Part shown: one piece after another, positions 20,932 to 37,618 of the stretch
How the letters are laid out: each line of letters begins with the position of its first letter
Position numbering within the stretch: position 1 is the first letter of the stretch
NCBI GenBank assembly: GCA_030248135.1
Contig: JASANC010002977.1
Coordinates: 1 to 64,000, forward strand
Reading direction: 5' to 3'
From: Theristus sp. LFF4_11
Lineage: Eukaryota; Nematoda; Chromadorea; Monhysterida; Xyalidae
Length of the DNA stretch: 64,000 bases
Notes under the pieces: generated by a model
Told to the model about the DNA's origin: nothing
What the model saw: only the letters and a program-made list of their open reading frames with translations
Database searches by the model: none
Position numbers and translations under genes: made by a program

Positions 20932-22662
20932 TATATGATAACTTGACCATCTTCATTGTAATTTCAAAGAATTTGCAGCTAAATTTAGCGTTTTTCCTTT
21001 AAAATTTAAGCGAAAAAATTTCATGGGGGGGGGGGAGGGGGGGGGGGGGGGGGTGGGGGGGTGGACCCCCCCCCCCAAATAAAATTTTTAAAAAATGCCC
21101 CCCCCCATGGGTCCCCCCTGGGGGGGTCCCACGTTACCATAGGTTGGAACCCCCCCCATAATTTTTTTTTGTCGGCAACCCCCCCCCCCCCACGGCACCA
21201 TACCCCCCCCCCTTCGAAAATTTGTTTGGGCCCACGGTACTGACAGTGACACCCCCCAAAAATTTTCTCGGACCACCCAAAAATCATGAATTTTTGCTCA
21301 AAAATCATGAATTTTTGCTCAAAAATCATGATTTTTTGTCTTTAAAGTCCATAATATAAGCTAAATATATGATAACTTGACATTCTTCATTGTAATTTCA
21401 AAGATTTTGCAGCAAAATTTAGCGTTTTTCCTTCAAAATTTAAGCGAAAAAATCTCATGGGTGGGGTGGGGGTGTAGGGTTAGGGGAAAAAAATCCGGAT
21501 TTTTTAAATTAAAAAAAAAATTTTTTTAAATTTTTTTACAAGTTAAGTTCGTTCGAAGCGTCTCGTCGAGCTGAGTTCATCTAGACTATTTTCAGAACGA
21601 TCCGGATAACTATAAGAGCGAAAATCGTGTTTTATTGAAATTATGTCCATTTCATAGAGGGAAAGTTGCATTTTCAACAGTAAAACAGGACAATTTTCGA
21701 CGTGTACTTGAATATTGAACCGTTCTTAGTTGTTCCTCTTTAGAAAATTACTAAAATTTGACTGTGTTCAAAAATTCCTGTTTGCTGTAGCTAAGTCGGC
21801 AACCCCTGTCGACCCGGTCGCCCCCCCCCAAGACACTTACTTTCAGGTTCAACCAGCTATGCTATCTGCCACATGGCGAGAGCCCACTCTTCAAATCATC
21901 GTATCGAAAACACGTACCATGATTTCGCGATCACGTTGCGGGCAATTGACAGACGCAAGTTTAACACGTTAGTTTAGCTCAGCACGCAAGTTTTAACATG
22001 TGGCCATGTTATTGGGTATCTGAAAAACGGTCGTGTGATGTGGTATTAACCAATATCTCCGCTCTAATTGTTTAACAATATATCGCACAACTCCATTGTA
22101 GACCTATAACATACGCCAATCAACAAGATATCATGTTCATCTCATGGCCTACCGACTGAAAAACATGTTCTAAGTTGCAAGAAAACGATTTCTGAAACGA
22201 TATTTCAATTCAGTTAAGTCATTTCAACGCTAAAAATTGACTCTAGAAGTCATCCAAATTGAAAAACATGGAGTACGTCGGTCAAAATGACCAAATAATG
22301 ACATTTACCTAAGCACACAAAGAAGTTGGGAAGAAAATTTGATTTGAACTTTCAAAAAATTATGCCATAAATCGAATTTTCAGAGCAAAGTAGAAGAAAA
22401 ATTTTTCAAAGTTTTTTTTTAAGTTTGAAAAAAAAATCCAAATTTAAAAAAAAACGAAAAAAAAATTTTTTTTCAAAGCCCCTAACCCTAGGGGGGTGTG
22501 CACCCCCCAGAAAATTTTCTACAATAGTGCACCCCCCATGGCCCACGCCTTGGGGGGTGTCACTGTACCATGACTGACACCCCCCACTGAAAAATTTTCG
22601 GCACCCCCCCCCACGTGACGACACCCCCCCCCCTCGAAAATTTGCTTTCGCCTTCGGTACTG

Positions 22663-24394
22663 GTTACCAGCTGATCCCCCCGTATCCCAATGTTTCATCC
22701 CTTCAACAAATTCAATCAAAGCTAACAATCTGGGCACTTTCACTTTGGTAAAAAGGCTTCGCTTAGGATTAGGAACCTACAACGACTTCATTTGGCTTAG
22801 GATTAGGAAATAGGAACCTACATACAACGACTTCATAGACTGCAAACTTGGCTTTGGTTTAGCACTTTCAGAATTAAATTTGCTGAAGGAAGGGATAACA
22901 AACATTGGGATTAGGGATCGGCTCCGAGCATCCCACCACGCGGATGCGAGGATGCGAGGTGTGCGCGTGCGTTTTAAAAAAGAAGCGCCAACTTCCAACT
23001 GCAGTTAAGCTTTGTCATTTTCACGAATGACGTTTGACACATTATCCGGAAGGTGTAGATTATAACACTTCAGAGTCTCGTTGATTTTAAAATATGACTC
23101 GTTTTCAAGACAATGAGTAAATGAACAGGTCTTGGTATACAAGTTTCTGAATCCTACGTTTTTCTATCAGATTTCTTTTGTAATGTAAATTTGGTGCATT
23201 TTATCCAAGCATCACATTGAAAGGTACATCGGAAGCCTGCGATTTCAGGATTTTTTTGTCGTGATTTTACATATATTGCGGTGCATTTTGCAGTGTACGC
23301 AACACCAGGTCAACCAGTGAACTGATCCAAGTTTATTGCTCAGAAAACGTATATTCAAAAGAGTAGGTAAACAAACATGCAATTCATTCAGATTAAGTAA
23401 TATCAATGAATCGAAAACAGCGTTACATGTGGCCAGAGAGAAAGCGTGAAACCGGGAGGCAGAATTTTATTAAAAGAAAATCGGACAAACAAAAACATAC
23501 GAAATCCGGGCGACAGAATGACAAGGTTCTACTAAAAAAAGTTTGGTCGAAACGTGAGCTGATCAAACTTTTCGAACACAAAGCTTTGAAAAGATAGTAA
23601 GTAAAACACACAAAAATACATGCAACACACTCAAAGCAAAGCACCATGTCAACAGAAGGTCCAAACAAAAGTACACCGAACTCAAATTAAAAAATCGCGA
23701 TGTGGTTCGGCTAAACCATCGAAGAAATTTAGAACAAAACTGCTTCTGCGAAACCCGACAAAAAGTTGGTAAATAAACAGAATGAATTGCAAAATAAAAT
23801 AACAATCAATAATAAAAACCACAAAGCAGACATATTTCTTTGCATGGCAGTACAGTCACAATGGTAACACATGCATTTTAGTTGTGATTGGGTGTAGCGA
23901 ACTAAAATAAAAGTTTTGGGTTTTGCTGCATTTAAGAAATGATCATTTATTATTAAAATTTCAAACTGAAACTCAACTTTTTGAGTGCTGCACATCACAC
24001 ATCCAGTATTGCAATCAATAATAACACAAGTCGGTAAAAAGGACCATCAGCATTCCACAGTAAAAAAACACAATGATATAATCGTCCCATAAATCAATTA
24101 ATAATAAATCATCAATCATCATTAACAGTAGCTTTCAAAAAAATGTTGCAGAAGTCACCACGGGAACTCCGCCACCCAGTCTGACTAATTTTTCACAACG
24201 ACGGCAGCGAAAAGAGACCTTAGCTGGGGGTCAAGAAGAAAAAAATTCAATATTCAGTTTTGTTTTTCTTTTCTTTTTCTTTTCTTCTTGCCCTTTTTTT
24301 CCTTGCATATTGGGCGATTAACTACAGTGTACGCAACATTTTGAGTTTGGATTTGCAACTTGCTCAGTGACTGTGTAAAAAAGTTCTCCATGGA
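22663..24394. other. Intergenic stretch without a supported gene
   Basis: At 22755-22810 there are copies of CTTAGGATTAGGAACCTAC and TAGGAAATAGGAACC, also present at 35350-35580. The rest is AT-rich with no coding signal and no recognisable 3' UTR boundary for the LRR gene apart from position. Confidence 0.6.
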
Positions 24395-27300
24395 TCAATA
24401 CGCGTAGTAAGTCGGTCGATCGTCCAGGGTGGTCGCTTGCGGGAGGTCGAGATCGAGCGCCGACGCCGGATAGCCGACGGTGCCGTAGGTGAGCGGCAGC
24501 GGCGCCTGGCTGTAGGCGAGCTGATTAGCGCCGATCACCGATGCGCCGCCGACGACGGAGCCGTTCGCGACCATCTTCGCCTCGTCCTCGATGATGGCCT
24601 CCTTGACGATGCGATGCTTGCGACTGACGAAATAGCGCGCGATCGCGAGCAGAAAGATCGAAATCAACAGGATCGCCAGAATGATCGCTGAAACGTTCTG
24701 GTTGCGGGGTTTATTGTTCTTTTTTGGCGAAATTGGACAAATGTTACCAGTCCAGCAGGAACATCGCAAACAGGCGGAGTTCTGCCCCTTCCCCCCTTTG
24801 AATTAACACGCACAGGATCTTCGCACTCAGAGCGTCTTTTGCAAAAAAAATAGTTTGGAACGGAAGAATGAAAATAAAAATTGTTCCTTTCTGACAAACA
24901 GGTCCGTGACATGCTTCTGACAGTTTCATCAAGCCTGTCACTGGAAACACCACAGTACTCAAAATCACTCAGTCAGACTACACAAGAACAGCATGAGTGA
25001 GAACTACAACCAAAATTCAAACACAAACCTGTCTATTAAATTAAAAGCACCAACTAAACAAACAACAACACAAAGTCAACAACAATAAAAAAACCACAGC
25101 GTACCCAATATAATCCAGCCGAGATCGATGCCGGGCGACGCGATGCGAACGACCGGCTCCGGTGGCGCCGTCGTCGTCGGGGGTCTCGGCGGGTCCGGAC
25201 TTCGCAGGGGCAGCCGTGCGGGGAACCACTCTGGAGCCTTCTCGCAAACGGCCTCGCAGCCGGGAATCTTGTCGATCTGCATGAACGAATTCTCGCGCAA
25301 CCATTGGCGGAACCAGTTCAGGTTCTCGAGGCACGTCCATGGGTTGCCTGTGATGTGCGGGAAACTGTTTTGTTTAAGACAGGTGCTCGTGGACTAATCA
25401 TTCCAGTCCTTGTTGTTCAATTATTCGTTTTACTCTGGTCACTGAGACAAGTGACAAGGGGTCGTGTGATAAACGCTGAGACTACAGACGATCGACAATC
25501 GAACTCTAAATTTTAGAGAATCAGCTGATTGGTTGGTGGTCACTTGATGCATGCTTTCTGTGCAGAACGACAGACTCCGACAGACGACGCTTCACAGAAA
25601 TGCCTGCGCAGAAAGTATGCACGTGACTGCCAACCAATCAGCTGAATCCCTATAATTTAGAGTTCGACTCTTTAACACACGTGTACAAAATTAAAAGTTC
25701 GTCTGCACCACCACCACCAACCGCAACAATACAGCGTTCGCGCGTCATTCGGCGTCGGCAGCAGTGATCCTTGGAACGTGTTCGGCTGCAGCGTCTCCAG
25801 TCGGTTGTTGCTGATGTCGAGATGGCGAAGCGAGGGGAGATTGGCCCACGCAAAGTCTTGCACCTGTTCCAGTTGGTTGCCCTGTAGGTCGAGCGTGTAG
25901 ACCGCAGACAGACCGCGGAACATTGTTTCGGGAACGCTGGAAATAGAGTGGCATGGATTTGGTTTTTTTTTAAGAAAGGGCAAGTTTCGACGACAAGTGT
26001 TTGTTTAATCTTGCAATTTTGCGGAACCACGTTGATTTTGTGAGATTCTACTTTTAGGGTTCGCTGATGTTTTACCCAGACTATAAGATCTGTCTGTGGT
26101 AAAACGGCTGCGGCGTTCTGCCTGGTGTCCGTCGCACTGACGAGCCAGGGGGCGCCGCGGTATGCGTCTGCCTGGCGAAACCACAAACAGCGAACTTTAT
26201 GTATTGCGCAAGAAATTCTCTTGTAAACAATAAACTCAGTGGATAATTCCCATTAATTTTTTTCTGCATAATGAACATATTGTGTGTAAGGCGCGAATTC
26301 GCCGAAAGGCGACAAATCGAATTTGAATCGTTAATCGTTTTTAAATTTGCGAGCAGAATGGTGTTTCGCACACGGTCAATCGGTTGCCGTTCAAAATGAT
26401 CGCCTGCAGTCCTGGGGCCATCTGAAACGCTCCCTCCTGAATGTAATCGACAGCAGCCTCCGACATTTCGAGACGAATCAACGAACGAGCGTACTCAAAC
26501 GCGTCGGCCGGAATCACTGAGATGCCAGTTTCGCCAATGCCCAACACCTTCAGCTCGTCAATATAGCGATACATCAGTTTGTCCCACTGCGTGAATTTGT
26601 TGCCTGTGTGAAGAAGAACATTTGAAGATGAGACGATTGAACTCCAAAGACTTGTTTCATGTTGTCCTTTTTCGAACGCGATTTCACATGACAGCAGATT
26701 CAATAGATTCGGTCAGAAACGAAGTTTAGAAACGAAGAACGAAGGAAGTGAAGAGATACGCGCAATTACCAATGTTTTTCCAGTGCGTGCTACCAATTCT
26801 GATACCAAAGGTCACCGGTTATAAAAAGTAAAGTTCGTTTCAGCACCAACTTTTAGAGCAGCTGAGAATGCACGTCAGAGAACGTAAGAAAAGCGCCTTT
26901 CAAACACGTAAACCTTACCAGTCAAGTAAAGATATTTCAACGCGGCGACGCCGCGAAACGCCTCCGCCTGAATATAGCTGATGCTGTTGAACTCGAGACT
27001 GAGCGACTCCAAGATCGGAAAGTTCAACGCGTTGATCGGCACCTCGGTGATGTTGTTTAGTCCGACGTTCAGATTTTTCAGCGAGTTTCGCTGTGCACCG
27101 AGCGCCGACGTCGCCAGCGACAACGAGTTCAGGCTGTTTGCTTCCAAACTCAACTCGCGCAGATTGCGAAGCGGTCTGTGGAAACGTGCACTAGTTCATT
27201 ATGTCAAAATAATCTTTCGGTCTATCTTTTCTGTCGCATTTTCAGTGGGCCGCAACGGATGGCAAAATCAAAACGCGGATCCCACTAAAAAAATCAAAAA

Positions 27301-28831
27301 AACAAGCAACATCCAGTTCCACAATTGATTTATCATTGCGTCCTGAAGTCTGACCGTCAACGACTTGAAAACAAACGACACACCACAAAGACGCAGACAT
27401 CAAAGCTCTTCAGCAAAATCAACATCTGCTACTCAGTTGCATTTTTACTAAAACAAAGCACTCAGTTTTCAATGCTCCCCTCACGCACCTGAACGCCTCA
27501 TCGGCCGTCCGAAAGCCGGCCTGGTTGATCTGATTGCGAGCGAGGTCGAGTTTAATCAGGAACTCCTGACTCTGCCAGTTGTCGAACGCCGTCGACGGCA
27601 ACGACACGATGCCGTTGTTGCTGAGGTACAACTTCTGCAGGTTGCGCAGTTTCGGTAGCGCCGTCTGCGGCACGGCGCCGAGCAGGTTGTCCTTCAGATC
27701 GAGCTCGAGCAACGAGTCGAGCAATTGACCGTCGAACGCGCGGTCGTCGATCTGCGACAGTTGGTTGTTGTTGAGCACCAGGCGAATGATCGTGAAACCT
27801 GCGCAGGAGAAAACAGGCAATATTGTCTCCGTGAATAATGTTGTGGAATCATCAGCGCTCACCAGCTTTGCCGACGGTAAAACTGGGCTCGGGGCAGTGT
27901 TATTGGCCGTTTCCGCCGGAGTTTGGTACCTTAGGGTTTCCGGAATCAGTGCGCGATCAAATAATAAAATAAAAAACGAATCGCTGGGCGGAGGGGGGTT
28001 TGGAAGCCAGCCACTGTATTAGTAGCCAATTGCAACACTAGTACCGTTTTACTAGTGCTGTATGGCTGGACAAATTTAGGTGACATGTAGAGTTTCTGCT
28101 TGTAAATTGGCGCGCTCGCAAGAATCGAAAAACGTTTATGGTCGAACAAAAATAGTGAAATACAGCAAAAAAGCGAATAAATATGCCGAAAAACATTGAC
28201 TTGACAACGACAACTTCGCATTTTCGTACCGGAAAACGCGTTTGCAGGCAGCCGATCGATTCGTGTGTTCCGTATGGTCAGACCGTCGATCTGAGTGTCG
28301 CCCGCTCTTGAAATCGCCTGAATTTTGTTTTTAACGAAAACGTGCCGTCGAAAATTCTAGTTTACTTGCAGATTACTACCATGGGAAGGAAGATAACTTG
28401 GTGTACGGTATTCATTGAAATCAGCTATTGTGTAGCACCTGAGAAAAAAATGTGGAACCACAACACATTCTCTTAACTATCTTTCACCGTTTTTATCCAG
28501 CAAACATCGAAAGAAAATATCGATGATGTGAAAGAGGTACTATTGTGAGTTTAGTGGGCGTAAAGCTGTGGTTCTTTATGTTGAGTAAAGTGTAGAGTTC
28601 CAACTTTGATCTTCAAAACCAAAAAAATGAAGAAGCCCTGTGAAAAGCGTTCGCCCAACCAACCCTGAGCGCTTCGTCCAAACTGCGTACTCTGTCGCAG
28701 AGTATGGAAATCGGTTCATAGATCGAGCGACTGCACTCGCACGGTGCGTCGACTGGGAACGGGCAATTTTGGGCGGAGACAGTCGAAAGAAATGAAATTA
28801 GAAATGAGAATAGTGGCAAAAACTGCTTCAT
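24395..28831 (-). CDS. Extracellular leucine-rich-repeat transmembrane protein, about 601 residues
   Basis: Eight exons join in phase: 28831-28664, 28317-28230, 27798-27489, 27175-26919, 26603-26372, 25936-25722, 25347-25105 and 24687-24395. Residues 1-20 form a signal peptide (MKQFLPLFSFLISFLSTVSA). A cysteine cap follows (CPFPVDAPCEC), then about twelve 24-residue LRRs, for example LVLNNNQLSQIDDRAF and LYLSNNGIVSLP. An LRRCT cap begins GNPWTCLENLNWFRQWL. A membrane helix (IILAILLISIFLLAIARYF) lies near residues 500-520, followed by a short basic and then acidic cytoplasmic tail ending TYYAY. The layout matches extracellular LRR-only proteins such as nematode LET-4, EGG-6 and PAN-1, which act in apical matrix and epithelial integrity. 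Which member it matches is not decidable here. The acceptor-side methionine at 28876 is an alternative in-frame start. Confidence 0.85.
25491..25672. mobile_element. MITE family B copy in an intron of the LRR gene
   Basis: Foldback with ATCGAACTCTAAATTTTAGA at one end and CTATAATTTAGAGTTCGACT at the other, 50 bases from the donor of exon 25936-25722. Confidence 0.75.
27868..27960. repeat. Dispersed repeat with GGAGTTTGGTACCTT and TTTCCGGAATC
   Basis: The block TTTGGTACCTTxGxGTTTCCGGAA recurs at about 43995-44065, 51600-51650 and 52645-52735. Here it lies in intron 2 of the LRR gene. No inverted ends or coding frame were recognised. Confidence 0.65.
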
Positions 28832-30725
28832 AATTGTTGAACACTGCACCAGTCTCAGTGGTCTCAGAAAAGTCATATTACGTTGGTGTCGTTCTGGAAA
28901 TGAAGAACAAAAATTAACTTAGGAACGTCTGAACCTGATGCTGAATGCGAAGTTACATTGTACACAGATTAGCTAATAGATTAGATTGTTGATTGTTTCC
29001 TTCCACCAATCAGTGCGCGTTGAATTCAAATTGCAGAAATCAGTTAAAACGGTTTAGAACAGGTGTGTTTGACTGGAAAATGTATTCAGAGTGCAGTTTT
29101 TAGAAAAACGTTTTTTTAGAATGTACGTATCCTTCGTTTGACATACCTAAGCAAAAAAAAACATATTGCACCGCCAGCGCACACGTCTTTTGTGTTTGCA
29201 AAGCTGATTTATGTTTATTTTATTGCGTGATTCACTGACATCGACATTTTTCATCATATAACTCGAAAGTTATCTTAGTCGCAGCTAGATTATTTTTTTG
29301 AAATAACAATGACATTGAAAACGAGTCTGAAAACTCGCTTAATATTTATTTGCTCAAATTGATTTTGGACACCGTGTGTGTCTGTCTTAAGGGATGAAAT
29401 ACAGTGCAGAAAACTATCTAAAATATGAGTCACCATTTTTGAAACCTGAGAATATGGATTTTGTTTTCAAACCATATGCAGTCGTTTGGCAGGTTTCGTT
29501 GATCATCAAAACAACAGACATTTTTCTGACAGTATAAAATCCGTATGATCAGCTGCTATTCAAAAACCAAAACAGATGAAACAATCTTGAACGGGCAAAC
29601 AGCAGCTTGCATACTTGCATGACAGATGAAAATTAAAAAATGAACAGCAAAATTATTTATTCTGTGATCCAGCTTTTATAAGCAGAACAAGTTTCATAGC
29701 CTGATACGGGAACTGACTTTTATTTGAACACTTTTCTAAACTGGTATACTTTGTCGTATTTTGATGGTATAATATTGGAACATTCTCAAACCTTTGTGAA
29801 TTTCGGTGCTGAGAAACATATTTTGGAATTTCAGATATTTTAACAGAGTTTTGATGTCGAGTTACCTTACAGTAAAAATTGTATTAGTTCTGCGCTCTTC
29901 AATTCCATCCATTCACCGGCCATATTTTCTAGCAATAAGAGAAAAAGAAGATATATGCTTTGAAATAATATATTTTCAGTGTTATTACATCTCTGTTAGC
30001 CTTAGTCTACAGCCCGTAACCACCTTCAGTTCACCCTGCTATATGACACACAACCATATGATTTTAGTTGATGGCAGTAACTCTTGCTGCATTGAAAAGA
30101 ACTGGTGATGTTGAATTCTGTTGCACGACTGTACGCATTCAACAGTGGTGATTGTGTGTGTGTTGCACGTGCACTGTGTAGAAAATACGGTGCTCTTTTT
30201 CAGGGATTTGTTACCACAGTTCGAATTTCGTATGCTGTGCTTTTGTTGATTATCTTGCACGTAGTGGTTTTGGAGCTTGCATCAAAGCTCCCTTTCGCTG
30301 TCCAAACCCACACAACTGTTGTTTCATGTGACTAATCAGCATATGTCCTTTTTAAATGGTCGGGATAGTATCGGGTCGAATAGTCGGGGTTTCAATTTGC
30401 TATATTTCATAAGTGAATGGACTTTCGTCAAGATCTTGAAAATAAAACAAATCATAACTTTCTGCGAACAACATCCGAATTCACTTGCATACCAACTATC
30501 TGACAACACCGCTAGCAAGATGTAGCAAGGTTCATTGTAATTTCGCACGTGCGGACTTTTTTACTCAGTAAATTTACCGAGCCTGAACAAGTTGAATAAA
30601 AAAAACAGTGCACAATAAAACGTTTTTTAAGTACAAAGTTTCCAGTCAACCTGCGTATTTTACTGCACTGGATTTTCGGACTTTAGCAGCGAGCTAACGA
30701 CCAGCCTTTAGCAGACGAATGCGTA

Positions 30726-30926
30726 CAGGGTGTGTCGAAGTAATAAGCTCAGTGTTTTGATCAACGTCAAAACAATCAATATCGTCCACTGTGTGCCATG
30801 ACAAAATGTCTGGAAATCACTTCGAAGATCTGCCGGATTGACTGCTCTTACGGAAAACTTTTGCAAGAATTACTTACCTAATTCTGATTTTACATGGATC
30901 TGCTCGAAACCTTGACACACACCCTG
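30726..30926. mobile_element. Tc1/mariner-type MITE, 201 bases
   Basis: The ends read CAGGGTGTGTC and GACACACACCCTG, giving a terminal inverted repeat of about 11 bases, and TA flanks both sides. No transposase is present. Confidence 0.75.
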
Positions 30927-31849
30927 TAATACGTTATTGAAAATGACAGTGTAACTCTGAACAAGCGATAATTGTTGGCTTGGGTGTGGCGACAAAGCGC
31001 TTTGTCAATTCTATTAAACGCAAAAAACGCTCAGTGCTTTTTCTCTGTCAAGAATTCCAGAAAAAAAAAACAGAATTCATAACTCGTTTGGCAAGGTCAG
31101 TGTTTTTTTGCCCACGTCACAAACACCGTTTTTCTTTGATGTGGTTGCGGTGATTTCAAAAACGAGTAGTTATCACACTAACATTTTTATCTCTGCTCTA
31201 AAATCGACTGATATTTGTTTCAAAAAAGGCGCATGCAATGTTCAGCTAACAAAAATGTAAGATTCAACAATAATTCAAAACGTGTCTCAACAATTGTGAA
31301 ACACAGAACTATGTTTGTTAACAAAAAGAAAATATGGTTTGGTGAATGGTGAAATTGGCCTGCTGATAAGAAACATCAAAGTGACAATGAAATAATTCAA
31401 AAAATTTAAAAAAGGCAACCAATGAATTGTATCACATAGCAAGACGTTATCCACTTTTGGAATTTTCTGAGCCTAGTAAAAGCTCACCAACACCGAACAA
31501 TAAGCGCAAATCCTTTCAACCTGGCAAAATCACAAATAACAAAAGCACCTGCAGAAATTTTCGAACCTCCATATATTCAGAACATAGCAACCACGGAACG
31601 AAGGCTGAAATGAAAGGTGCTCAGATAGTTACAGCTAATCTAAAGATTCAACTAAATGCCACTTGGTTACTCTTCTACTTTTATGTTCCACATCAGTTCA
31701 TCGAAATTCAAAAAAGCACAAAAACTTATAGCACACGTGCACGTGTTGTCTATTGTCTGAAACTGTTTTTTTGTGATATCGAACACACTGGCATACAGGA
31801 TCAGTGCACACTGGCGCGTGCTGCCACGTGATATTGTCTCCGAACTAGA

Positions 31850-31925
31850 TGCTGTTCATGCAGTTTTGTCGGAGTTTCCTGCCTTTTCGCGAAATAAAAT
31901 GGATGAAATGGATGTGGAATGGAAT
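31850..31925. repeat. Dispersed repeat with TTTCCTGCCTTTTCGCGAAA
   Basis: The segment GTCGGAGTTTCCTGCCTTTT plus CGCGAAATAAAATGG recurs at 47785-47870 and, more diverged, at 55010-55080. Class unknown. Confidence 0.55.
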
Positions 31926-32117
31926 CGTTGCATGCCAGTGTGTTTGCTGTTTGTTTGCCAGCACACCTGCATGTGTATAATAATGCTTTGGAACCTGTTC
32001 CCTGGCGCATTTGCCTGACGTCTAGAGACACCGAATAAAACAGAAGAGAGAACAGAATAGTCAAGTGTCCGGTCCGAAGACTTGAACGTTAGCTAGCAGT
32101 GCAAAAAACGTCCGGTC

Positions 32118-36774
<4,657 letters not shown>

Positions 36775-37618
36775 TTAAGCAAAGAAACCTGGAAATGTCG
36801 GCGGTAAAACAGGGCACATACAGTTTGGCGGTTGATTTTAACGACAACTCAACGTGTTATCTGTCGTTTGTTTTTCGCATTCAGTGACGCATGGCGAAAA
36901 AAGTTTAAATAATGCGCACACACAAAAAATATGATTTGGGGGTACTTTTATGCAGACCAGAACAGTTTCATTCGAACACAAAATCCAGCCACAAAACGTC
37001 GCTCTCAATTTTATCGCCATCTCTCGTTGAGTTCTTTATGAGCAAAAAACGACTGTGAGAAGGTACAACCACAATTCAACAAAAACCAAAGAGTGGTGCA
37101 ATAAAGATTCTAGAAGTCCTTATCAGTGACAAAAAAATCAGTGAAAATTGGTTAAAAATGAAACCAACAAAAAACACCCGACAAAACTGAAACTGTGCAT
37201 ACCGAAACGACTATACATTCCACGTTAAACAGTTCACAAAAAACTTTGACCAATTTCCGCCATTTCACACAAACCACTGCACACACAGTGTAAAAACAAA
37301 CAAAACAAAATCAAGAATTGGACACAACAAGGATACCACCATAAAAGAATGAACGAAATTCTCAAAAAAAGTAAAAAACAATAAATAGCGCAGAAAAGAA
37401 ACTAAATCACAATGCAACTGCAACACCGTATCCATTCCACAGAGGGGCAGCAAACTGATCGCTGATCAATGCAGATTGGTTGTTGCTGAACAAATCACCA
37501 ATCAAACAATCGACTGATAAAAAAATCAACGATGTGGAATGAAAAGACCAACGACAAAACAAACATTTAAGGCAAATGAAACGAAAATCCCGGGCACCTA
37601 AAACAACAACATCGCGGA

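Larger units (their letters stand above)
15599..22662. mobile_element. Giant foldback element with long inverted arms and G/C homopolymer runs
   Basis: The element begins CAGTACCG at 15599 and ends CGGTACTG at 22662. The outer arms (about 15599-16740 and 21480-22662) are inverted copies of each other; for example the block with GTGGGCTCTCGCCATGTGGC near 16330 reappears inverted near 21890. Inner arms (about 16740-17250 and 20933-21480) are also inverted. Flanks are GTTACCGCAG on the left and GTTACCAGCT on the right, a possible 8-10-base target duplication. Internal CAGTACCG or CGGTACTG copies near 16926, 17505, 17805 and 21235 suggest nested or duplicated units. No transposase is visible, so it is non-autonomous. 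Long inverted ends and the flank repeat suggest a Mutator-like or Foldback class. Confidence 0.75.
28832..32117. other. Intergenic stretch without a supported gene
   Basis: About 3.3 kb of AT-rich DNA separates the LRR gene from the 3' end of the ADH gene. It contains the TA-flanked MITE at 30726-30926 and a dispersed repeat at 31850-31925. Frames such as the 100-codon one at 29806 and the 134-codon one at 31427 lack family or splice support. Confidence 0.6.

Noticed and set aside
31427..31831. 134-codon plus-strand frame
   Set aside because: No motif, AT-rich intergenic surroundings, and the end overlaps a dispersed repeat family.
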